DNA from: Nissolia schottii
Lineage: Eukaryota; Streptophyta; Magnoliopsida; Fabales; Fabaceae
Length of the DNA: 64,000 nt
Direction of reading: 5' to 3'
Assembly: GCA_003254905.1 (NCBI GenBank)
Contig: QANU01084250.1
Span: 146,681 to 210,680, forward strand
This document shows, in pieces, positions 54,701 to 64,000 of this stretch (positions are counted from its first letter, which is position 1; the number at the start of each line of letters is the position of its first letter). The translations under genes and the position numbers were made by a program. Under the pieces are notes generated by a model. That model was not told the origin of the DNA, did no database searches, and saw only the letters and a program-made list of their open reading frames with translations.

Positions 54701-57387
54701 TCAGTACTTTTAATGCCTACTGAGCCCAACTATTGGCAGGATCATAAGTAACTTAGGAGTAAAAAGAATTTTCACTTTTTCACTTGTGTGAGGAAAACTT
54801 ATCCCTTCAAATTCATCATAAGGTGATCAGAATTGGTCAAATTTGTTATTAGCTGTGAATTTATTTGATGAATGTCAATGAATTAATTTAATTGATTTTT
54901 AATCACCTCAAAAGTTAATATGATTATTTTTTATAGTATGAAAATAAATTTGACCAATTCTAACTACTTAATGATGAAATTGAGGATTTATTCATTTATT
55001 ATAAGTTTTGGGTTTTTGCCAAACAAAAAATTATTATTATTTCTAATCCATTTTTATTTAGGGACTAGTTTCCCGGTGCATGACGGGAGCTTAATGTAAG
55101 AATTCTTCTTCGTTAAAAGGAGTTCAAATAAAATTTCGCCGGTGCTCAAATCTTACAACCCCACCCACAATTTCTTTGTGGTGGGTTGGAGTCCTAAAAT
55201 TAAACTTGTCGTGTTTTTTATTCACCAAAAATAACTTGACGTGTGTGTTTTTTTAAATAGGGTTCCGGCCTAGTGGGTATACTTAATAAAATTTAAATAT
55301 TGACCTAACTGGCAGGATGTCTTAAACTATTTTAGGAAAATACCTATGTTTTTTTTTAATTTTTTTTAATTCAAACAATTTTATCTCAAATTTTTTCGGC
55401 CAAGTTAGTCTTTATTATTTTTTAAATTGATCAATTTCATTTCATTCCTCTTAAAATTTTTATTAAATTTGTTTTGCTACTAATACCTGTTATTTTTCAA
55501 ATCAATAAATTTCAGTGAAAATTTATCTACTTTATCATGTAATACTCAAATACACCATTTTTATCTTTTGCAAACATACTTCCATCAATGTATGCCTTTT
55601 TTTTCACCATGGATGCACACGTTTTATGGTCATGAGATGTGAAACGACATCATTTCGCTTAAAGGGATGTGTTATTAATTAGTTGTATAAATTGACGTCG
55701 TTTTTTAATTGACGTGGAGGGTGTGACATAAATCTTTAACGTATCATGTTCATCCGTTACTCTAAGTCAATCGTCTTAATATAGGAGATAAATGGAAGAA
55801 GTGACATTTATGATTTTTATAATTTACATGGTAACATTTTTAGTGCACCTCATACAAAAAAGCACATTAAATGTGCACTCATTTGTCTATGATACACCAC
55901 AACATCTACTCTTGAATACAATATGATAGTCATCCAATGACCATAAATGAGAGCAATAATTTAAGGTGAGAATGCATGAAAATAGAACATCTATGCTTCA
56001 ATAAGAAATCAATTTTATTCTTACCGTAAAAGGCTATTTTGTCCTTCTTTTCAATTTAAGTTTTCTTTTTCAAAACCACTACATCATTTATGACCATCTC
56101 ACTACCATCCCATGCCCACTGCCACCACATCACTCACCCCACCGGCAACCGCCACCGTGGTTAGTACGAGCCTTTGAAAAGTCTAGTGTTGGTGCTCAGG
56201 TTGTTGGTAATTGTGGATCCCAAACACTCCCCCTACTACGTTGATGCCACATGGCTCTACGCCTACCATCCCAAGACCCTCGCCACAAACGTCCCTTCCC
56301 TGAGATCCTCTACAGGCTACTAGAAGGTTCCCAAGTTTGTAAAACTCAGAAGGAGGGAGCAATGGCTCAAGATAGAAGGCTTTTACATGAGAGATAAAAT
56401 CCACTTTTAAAAGTTTACTACAAGTACTATAATATAATAATATCACTTAAAGGTCAGTGGACGCTGTAAATCGAATAGTCTCATATATAAATAATATCGC
56501 CAGGTGGCAACTAGAAAGCATTTTGAGAATCGAAACGAACACAAGGGAGAGAGCACTAATGAGACCCCTTGAACAGAGGCAATGAAGCTGCGGACATAGT
56601 GTCGGGCCCATACTCGCAGTGATCTTTTGAATGTGGACTTCAAATGCATACTGTAGTTTTACTCCTAGTCACCTGGAAACGGCTACGTTTCAGTATTCGC
56701 TATTGGTCTTAATTAATAGTATGAGGAGCTAATATAACAACTTATCAACTGATTTTTGGGTTTAATTTAAATGAATGGTACTGATGAATGATAATTTTTG
56801 AAGATGAGTAATCAGGGACGAATCAATTAAGATTTGGGGTGAATGAAATTAGAGACATTAGTGTCTGCTTGTAAAATTCATATGATCTTTCTCTTTAGTT
56901 GATAGTGCTTCAGGGCTTTCATAATAATTTTTGTGTAATAGGTGAATCCTCTTGCTTAGTCACTCTTATGTCTTATTTGTTAGGTCGTGTAAGATTTGAT
57001 AATATTTGCTTACACTATACGGTCAAATTTTATCAAATATTTTGTTATATGACCTCATATATTTTTATCTTACAATTATCGTATAAATTTATAAGGCCTC
57101 AAGAGACCGGATAAGAACTGATAATATTATTTGTGTCATCCAATATCAAATTGTACCTATCTTCCCGTTCATATTCTCTCATCCTCATTCTACCGCTTCC
57201 CACCGTATCTTATCATGTACAATGTACCAAACGAAGCCTTAGCCATTGTTAATATTAATTTTCCATTAATCTAAATATTAGACTAAGCTTTTTGGTGAAA
57301 TGTTTCTTAAGATTAGAGGCACTTTGACCAAAAGGTCAAATGTTCTACCTGAAAAAAAAAATTAGTTGCATTGAGCGTTGACCTTAA
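51721..57387. other. Intergenic, no intact gene
   Basis: The first ~500 bp is WOX1-like 3' flank. The rest is AT-rich, with scattered GT/TA runs (54190-54210) and no supported gene. One short coding-like stretch lies at 56165-56323 (listed separately). No complete transposon could be delimited before 57.4 kb. Confidence 0.45.
56165..56323 (+). pseudogene. Unrecognised coding-like fragment
   Basis: A 52-codon frame between stops, without ATG, reading in part VIVDPKHSPYYVDATWLYAY followed by HPKTLATNVPSLRSS. Its composition is clearly less AT-rich than the flanks (about 56110-56320) and the residue mix looks like true protein. It may be a gene relic or a transposon-carried fragment; I do not recognise the family. 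Confidence 0.3.
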
Positions 57388-57680
57388 TGGCTTTAATAGT
57401 TCTTAGTAGCCCTTATAATATTTAAAAATAGAGTTCTGCTACACGTACACCAAAAATCATACACCATACATACACCTCGTACTTATATACATAAAGTTTG
57501 TGTTTTAACTCATATAATGTTTGTGCACTTAATTAAATATAGTTGAGAGTATCATTTACAAGTTTGTAATGTTTGTGCACTCGTGAGAATAAAGTTTGTG
57601 CATTATTAATGGTGTATGTATGGGTGTATGAAATTGGTTGTACATGTAGCATTTTTGTTAAAAATAAGATGCAGGAACAT
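57388..57680. repeat. Local repeat copy carrying the MITE
   Basis: TGGCTTTAATAGTTCTTAGTAGCCCTTATAATATTTAAAAATA (57388-57430, read in pieces) and AAGATGCAGGAACATTA after 57666 match 58081-58130 without the MITE. The two copies lie about 0.7 kb apart, so this short segment was duplicated, or both are parts of one repeat family. Confidence 0.7.
57431..57657. mobile_element. MULE-type MITE, copy 2
   Basis: 227 bp starting GAGTTCTGCTACACGTACACC and ending GGTTGTACATGTAGCATTTTTG, flanked by a perfect 9-bp duplication TTAAAAATA (57422-57430 and 57658-57666). It is the inverted relative of the element at 48824-49032. The interior has GTTTGTGCACTTAATTAAAT and AATGTTTGTGCACTC, and internal CACAAACTT/AAGTTTGTG inverted repeats. 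No coding capacity. Confidence 0.85.
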
Positions 57681-58080
57681 TATAACTTCAACAATTTTTA
57701 TAAAACACTTAGATTAAAATTGAAGCTGAACATATGATAGAATTTTCTATAGCCAACTACTTGTCCCATATGCACTACTATGCACTAGATCATATCAGTC
57801 CGCCTATTAATACAAGGAAGTGGACAACATAGTTCTAATAGACGCACTTTGTCACATTATTTTACACAAACTTGTGCGTGAAACTTCCTGCTACTCAAGC
57901 AGTTAAGCAGAAGATTTTTTTTCCCCAAAATTTATGCTTCTATGTCAAGTATTGTGCAACAAAAAGCCAAAAAATTTTGGTTGAATTGCTGAGGATGTGG
58001 TGTTAACACAAGAGAAGCGCTTGTATAGTTAATTATATTGACATATGCAGGGATTTGAGACTTCATGCTGCTTACCCTGA

Positions 58081-58130
58081 TGGCTTTAATAATTCTTAGT
58101 AGCCCTTGTAATATTTGAAAATAAGATGCT
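58081..58130. repeat. Related empty site for MITE copy 2
   Basis: TGGCTTTAATAATTCTTAGT, then AGCCCTTGTAATATTTGAAA and ATAAGATGCTGGGGCATTA. This is the same sequence as the flanks of the MITE at 57431-57657, joined without the element and with only one copy of the target. Confidence 0.75.
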
Positions 58131-59399
58131 GGGGCATTACTTAATTATTTTAGATTCTTTTCGCTTAATTACCAATTGAACTATTCAATACAAGCGTGCC
58201 AGACATATTTCAAAATGATAGTAATATTTTTGGAAATGAACTAGAATGATTTACAAAGAACAAGATAATGAGGATGTACAATATTATTCAAATATACAGC
58301 CAAGGATTGAAAAAACTCCATAGACTTAACATAGACCTCGATACAAGTAATGAATAACATATTTCATTACAACTGGTCACATGAACATCGACCTGAATGA
58401 CACAAATAGATTGAAAAAACTCCATTCACTACTACCTATTTGATTTCAAAAATGCTTCCAATGGCCATTTTCTGCTGGTAGATTTTTGTGCCAAAAAGTC
58501 TTTGAGCAAGACATTAATAAATGACATCATCTCATAAAATGTTTTTAAATGTATATCTTGTTAGAAGTATAATAAATGCTGCTAAATAATATAGAAAGAT
58601 GTTGTTAAAACTTTTTAGTAACATAACTTTAATGAAAACACAACCAAAAATATTGCTAATATAAATAAACACTTTTGCATAACTTAGTAACATTTTTTAA
58701 ATGTTACTGATAGTTCAAATAACCCGTGTTGAAATCGAAGCTCATGCTTATGGAAGGAACTCATACAATTTGGCATCTGCACGAACAATGAATGTCTATC
58801 GGAGTTGTGGAATGTGTTGCCTTTGGAATGAGAATCTCATGCTATCATGAGTTCTTTTTCTGTCATGCGTTTTGTCTTTCGATTGGTGTACGTGCCTCTT
58901 CATGGTGTGTTTTGTTACAAGGCTCAAGCCACTCATAGGTTTTATGTTGGGCTTCAATTATAACCGGATCTGACTATATCACAAAGTGGATAAACCTTGT
59001 ACCCACTGAAAGTTGACCATAATTCTCTAAGAAGTTATATTTGGCTAGTTACATTTAATGCATTAGCCCCACGCTTCTAGGACTCCGTATAAAGAGGCAC
59101 GCCGTTAAAACCAAATGATATAGCTCCAGAGTGACCTTAAGCAAGAAAGAAAAGATAGACAAAAAGATAAGGGCACATAGTGCACACACTCAGAAACATG
59201 TCCTCTATGGAATAGTTGAACACTCCAAAACGAGTCAAAGTTCTAATAGTTTACCTTGTTGGTAGATAGGTACGAGGTAGGCCTATGCCCAACTCTGCTA
59301 GGGTCTCTGATTTCTTGTAGAAGGGGATTTGGTTCAGAGTAAGTTGGCTGGCTAAGGGACAAGGTGATGTTGAGAGCCAGAGCTCATTACTCTAGGATT
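58131..59399. other. Intergenic, no gene seen
   Basis: AT-rich DNA without a supported gene. The right part (about 59200-59400) may already belong to the degenerate LINE-related sequence described next. Confidence 0.4.
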
Positions 59400-60250
59400 T
59401 CTACTCGTAGCTCTGAAAATATCATAGAGGGATTCATAAAAGGGATTTCTATTACCATTTCGATGCCACCTTCCCCTTGTTTAGGGATTTTGCTAGTAGT
59501 TGTTAGCACGTTCACGTTTTCCTCCAGCTCTTGCCTCTATTTCACGCACCACGCTTTTAGGCTTTCATGTGCTACCTCAGTTTCTCCCAGCCCCCCTAAG
59601 TTCCTGCCTCTTGGAACTATTATGGACTCCAGGCTTCTGGCTATTGCCGTGCTGAGGTGGGCGTCATATCTAGGCTTCCCCGAAAACTGGAGGGATAGTG
59701 CGATTAGGGTTGTGCATTTTCTAGCATCATGGCCAACGAGTCCACAATTGTGGCCCTAGTTTTGCTAGTTTCTCGTACCTTAGGGAGACCCAGAGATTGA
59801 CTTATATTAATTAGTCTCTACTCTTGTTTGCAGAAAACTTGTCATCATTTGGTTGTATATCATAGGATCCTCAACTTCTATCTGTCTTTCTACTTTGGTC
59901 ATTATTGCTTCTAGTGGAACACCATGGACTTTCACCAAGAAAGCCACCTGATTGTGAGAGACCTTAGATATAAATGAACCCCAAGTCCAACATTAATTGT
60001 AGGCTTAGAAGGGCGGGCTATTTTCCATAATGCATTGAACATGTGTGTATATATTAGGTGCCACGTCGAATATAATCATGCCTGGAGGTCCCCCCATGCT
60101 TTAGAGATCATTTCTTTCAAACTATTTTGGTTAACGATCTTCTCTGTTATAAGCTTACCTACTAGATTTGCCTCGCCTCAAGCGGGGTATACATTCAGCA
60201 AGTTCGGGAGGGTTGGTTCAATGATGTTTTGGATCAGTTGTTTCCTCCAT
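59400..60250 (-). pseudogene. LINE ORF1-type remnant (DUF4283 plus zinc knuckle)
   Basis: On the minus strand, in N to C order with frameshifts: about 60200-60090 reads LVGKLITEKIVNQNSLKEMI then SKAWGDLQA, like the start of a DUF4283 domain; about 59965-59850 reads VAFLVKVHGVPLEAIMTKV-like sequence, its middle; about 59780-59715 reads YEKLAKL then NCGLVGHDARKC, a CCHC knuckle of the zf-CCHC_4 type; then FSGKPRYDAHLSTAIARSLE. DUF4283 followed by this knuckle is the usual layout of ORF1 proteins of plant L1-type LINEs and related domesticated genes. No endonuclease or reverse transcriptase was found nearby. Non-functional. Confidence 0.6.
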
Positions 60251-62564
60251 GGCTGATTGTATTCTACTTGATTTGATAACCGCATTTGTGGTTTGTTTCT
60301 TTAGTAGGCAGTGTTGGTGGTTGTGGTTGGAGGATGTTAGCAGGTTTTTGGTAGATTTGGTGAGACTGAAGAGATGACCCTGGGGAGTGAGGGTGCTATC
60401 CTAAAGATAGAGAGACTCGACTTTATGAACTCTTCCAAATTTATGAATACATCATGACACAAATTTGATGTTGGACCCAATTTTTCGGACTCATGTCTTG
60501 GGTCCAAGCAAAACACCTTTTTCTTTTCCTACTTTATATGTCTTACTCCTTTAAAACTCAGCCCAAACTAAACCACTCCTTACGGAAACAAACTTAGGGG
60601 CCTTTCGACCAAAAATATACTTAAGAGCCCCTTTGACAAAAAAAAAACCCGCAAGGCCCCGCCTAATCAACAGAAATTAAGGCCTAAGTGAACGATAAGA
60701 TCTATATGTTGCTACGAAATATGCTGCCAAAAGGAACAAGTAGCTACTACAAAATATACATATAAAAGGAAAATACGCAACTTGATAGATGAGCTCATTA
60801 GCCTCTATTAATGTTATTGATGATTGGTTGGTCCACAAAACTTATTATGCATATGAAAGAAGAAAAGATCTGAGTGATAAATCTGAACGTAACAAATGTG
60901 TAGGTATCCTACGTAAAAGATACTTAAACATCAATAGTATTTAAAAAGAGTGTATTTTTATCTAATTAGTATTGATTCTGATATATCATTTTTAATTTAT
61001 AAGTATTGTTTGACTTATTTTTAAATGAAATTGTTTCTTTTTCGCAATTAAAAAAAATCAGAATGTAACAAATTTTAGATAGGTGAAAATCAGGATTGAG
61101 ATAGAGATAACGGAACATTCTAGAGGATTTTCTATTCTTATGATAGAAGAAATTAAATAGATTTTAACAGATAACGTCACCCTTGTGGGTCTTAAGATAT
61201 AATTAATACATTAATAACTGATGAGTTTTAACCTGCTTGTAAATTATTTGGTCAGAGTATGTTATTTGTCGAACGTTCAACCTAACCATTTTAAAAGCTT
61301 GAGATGACTTGAAAGCCTATTTAAAACCCTGCTTGAAACAAAGAAAATAAAAATTTGAAAGTTGTTTGTCAATAAAGCTTTACACATTATGTATATAATT
61401 AAGTCATTTACAAGAAATATACGGAATGATATTTTTTTAGCCATTTAAATTTGACAGAACCAAAATAAACATAAAAGAAGATAAATCATAATCAATAACT
61501 AAGAAAGAATATTACTCCACAAAGATTAAAGTTATATGACAAGAGAAAGCAAATTAATATGTATTATAATCAAATGTTGAGATTATTACTTGTATTCAGT
61601 GAGATTCCACAAGAAGAGGCGCAAATGGTGGTAGCACCAACAAATGAAGAGGTAACGATGGCTAAAGAAGAAGAAAAATCTCTCACTTGCTTACTCTATT
61701 TGACTTTAAAATAGAAATATAATAGAACTTGAATTTTTTTTTCGTGTTAACGTTATCAACGGATTATTTTGTAATAATAATAATAATAATAAAATAAATA
61801 TAAATACGTTAGTTGTATTTAATAGGCTTTGTTTATTTTCTATGACTTGGAGCTATTTAGTTAAAAAAAAATATGAGCTTAACTTATTTAATAATTGAAC
61901 TTAGGTCGGTTAGACCTTAAAAAGGTTGAGTAAAAAACTTCCAATAAGTGTCCCAACTTATTTCACCATTAATAACAAGATTATGTGAAAAATTAATATG
62001 ATATCTTACCTCTAAGCAGCATGCCATTTAGTAACCAATCTATATTAGCTGAGATGCGCACAAATCAATGAAAAACAATCGGGTAATGCCACATAAGCAT
62101 GAAAACCCCAATTTCCAAATTGGAAAATTAGTGAAGGAAAAATTGGCAGGGGACAGGTGGAACAATCCCATAGGGCCTTCTTTCGTATAGAAGCAACCAT
62201 GGTAGACTCTTCCATTTGGTTGCTAATGACATATCGACAGGTTCTATAAAATATTAAGTCCCTGTCCTCATCATGTCCTTATCAATAGCTAGTTCCATAT
62301 GTAAATATGAAAAACAACACCACTAAAGAATTTGGTAGTGCCTCCAATTTGCTTTCTAGCCTAAGCTACTATCTAAACATGTATATATAAATATGATCAT
62401 GACTTACCCTACTCTTATCATCACTCCTTTTCCTCGCCTCAAACATCTAATTGTTACTTCATAACCAACAAATTTTTGTTTGTTACAAGTTCTGGTTTTA
62501 AATCACTAGCCCTTTTTTCTTTTCTTTTCTTTTCTTTTGAATAAGCTCCCCCTTTTCTGGTTAC
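60251..62564. other. Intergenic, upstream of RABA gene
   Basis: No gene supported. Includes AT-rich DNA, an (ATA)n run (about 61772-61795) and, just before the RABA start codon, a pyrimidine-rich leader (TTTTCTTTTCTTTTC, about 62512-62538), common in plant 5' untranslated regions. AACATGTATATATAAATATGATC near 62377-62399 could carry the TATA box. Confidence 0.45.
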
Positions 62565-62782
62565 ATGGGTGATGCATTTGACGAGCAGTGTGATTACCTG
62601 TTCAAGGCTGTTCTGATTGGGGACTCTGGCGTTGGGAAATCAAACCTGATATCAAGGTTTGCAAAAGATGAATTCCTCTTGGATTCAAAGCCCACCATAG
62701 GTGTGGAATTTGCTTACAGGAACATCAAGGTCAAGGACAAGCTCATCAAAGCGCAGATATGGGACACTGCCGGCCAAGAAAG
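62565..62782 (+). CDS. RABA6-like small GTPase, first exon (gene continues past window)
   Basis: First exon of a Rab11/RABA GTPase, regulators of post-Golgi and recycling-endosome traffic. It encodes 72 residues plus two bases and ends at a GT donor (AG|GTAAAC). P-loop GDSGVGKS, switch I/effector region [15 protein letters not shown], and WDTAGQER of the G3 box ends the exon. FAYRN in place of the FATR-type sequence of RABA1 suggests the RABA6 subgroup. An intron after DTAGQER is the conserved position for RABA genes. The remaining exons (N/TKxD box, SAL box, C-terminal prenylation Cys) are not in the window. Confidence 0.9.
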
Positions 62783-64000
62783 GTAAACTACTCATATTGT
62801 TCCTGCTCATATTCTCTTCTCCACTTCCAATCAAATATATGAAGGTAAACATTTTCTTACATGTTTGGAAAATCGGTGGAATTGGTCCAGAGTCAATTTT
62901 AACCGGTTCAAGAGCGAAGGTTTTTCACTTTTTAGAGTTTAAGAATTAATTTTGGAACTTCTTAATTGAAATCATGCTAAAATTGTGTTTTCATCTCTTT
63001 AATTGGCCCCACTATAAGTTGTTTTGTTTTCTCGTTTTATTTTGTGTTCACGTGTTTGATGTTAGGTAAGGCTTTGCTTCAATGGTGAACCAAATTTATA
63101 AGATATACAATAAGTAGAAACGCTATTTTGATTACGCTATTTTGATGCACTGACTCATCCAGTCGAATTCCGTGAGATGTGAGACTTGTGAAGTCATTAT
63201 TGTAAATGTCAAACATGTTTGCCACGTGCAAATATATAACTTGATGAAATTGTAAAATTTTTTGTACGCTAAGATTAAATCCTATGAACCCTTTTGAATG
63301 TGTAGTTAAATTGTACTGTAGTCCTTTTGTTTTCTTCTTGCTGTTCATTTAAATTTAGTGTTTGGTTGGTTTCATTCAATGAAGAAAAAGAAGTTAAATG
63401 CGTTCCCAGTTGGCATTTTTCAAATTCAAAGTGGGTGTCCACTGGGTTTGCTTAATCAAGAAGAATTAAATGAATTCGGCTAATTTGACTTGATTATTAT
63501 TAGACTTCTAATCTTTGTTCCACTTTTCATCCTTTATCTCATTCTCCACTAACATCCTGTCCCACTTCCTATTTTTTTCGGCATTTTTGTTTGTTAGTTA
63601 AGTTGTACTGTTTCCTTTTGTTTAGTGACCCAAAAAGAAAGAAAAAAAAATTATAAGATAGAAAGGTTATTATAAAGAAGACAGAGAGAAAAAAAATTTA
63701 CTACATTTTGCAACTCATCCATGACCGCTTAAGAGGTAAAATGACATTTAGTATTTTACATTTATTTAATTAATCAATTTAGTCTATTAACTTTGTTTTT
63801 ATTAGTTTGATTCATTACTTTTAAATTATTAACAATTTAGTACATCCATAAAAAATAAAATAAAATAAAATAAAAATCAATACTAATTGACTTTGTTAAT
63901 TTGAGATTGACGTAAAATTATGAACAAAGATCTTTTATAATGATAAGCTCATTTTAGAAGATAAAGTAATCTTTTATATTCTTAAATTAGTAAAATGTAA
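62783..64000 (+). other. Intron 1 of the RABA6-like gene (incomplete)
   Basis: From the GT donor at 62783 to the window end. No sequence encoding the expected next residues (FRAIT...) was found, so the intron is longer than 1.2 kb. AT-rich; no transposon was recognised in it. Confidence 0.7.

Noticed and set aside
59364-59759. 131-codon plus-strand frame
   Set aside because: No domain; it is the reverse of the zinc-knuckle-bearing LINE remnant on the minus strand.

Overview
This is a plant nuclear window, most likely from a papilionoid legume of the soybean/bean/cowpea type. The evidence is AT-rich DNA, intron-rich genes with GT-AG splice sites, plant-only families (a WOX1/STENOFOLIA homeobox gene whose exon pattern and C-terminus resemble the Medicago protein, a CAR C2-domain protein, an organelle RanBP2-zinc-finger protein, a RABA GTPase) and dense Ty1/copia, Ty3/gypsy, hAT, LINE and MITE debris. 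The species call is inference. All exon models were read by hand from splice sites and frame.

Layout. 1-2.2 kb: minus-strand LTR debris carrying a clustered TCGCTGAGCGA motif. 4.25-7.6 kb: NOP56 (+, 8 exons) behind a telo-box/site II promoter. 9.0-11.1 kb: CAR-type C2 protein (-, 3 exons). 12.6-13.75 kb: a cassette with long diverged inverted repeats. 14.2-17.6 kb: an internally deleted Ty3/gypsy element. 18.3-22.45 kb: a decayed Ty1/copia element. 24.1-31.3 kb: a prostaglandin-E-synthase-2-like protein (-, 6 exons), with a deleted copia element in intron 1. 31.7-37.0 kb: an OZ/VAR3-like protein with five RanBP2 zinc fingers (+, 8 exons), head to head with the previous gene. 37.2-46.6 kb: a hAT transposase pseudogene split by a large LTR unit, itself split by a second LTR unit of the same family; both insertions are proven by 5-bp target duplications. 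50.1-51.7 kb: WOX1/STF-like gene (+, 4 exons), probably with a GC-AG intron. 59.4-60.25 kb: LINE ORF1 remnant (-). 62.6 kb to the right edge: first exon of a RABA6-like GTPase.

The host genes are unrelated housekeeping, signalling and developmental genes. The one clear pairing is the divergent PGES2-like/OZ-like pair, whose start codons lie 361 bp apart and whose products both look organelle-targeted. The strongest structural discoveries are the three-level transposon nest, two copies of a ~210-230 bp MITE with perfect 9-bp target duplications (one with a nearby related empty site), a phase-conserved intron inside every zinc finger of the OZ-like gene, and a probable GC-AG intron in WOX1. I found no CRISPR array, tRNA, rRNA or bacterial-type system.
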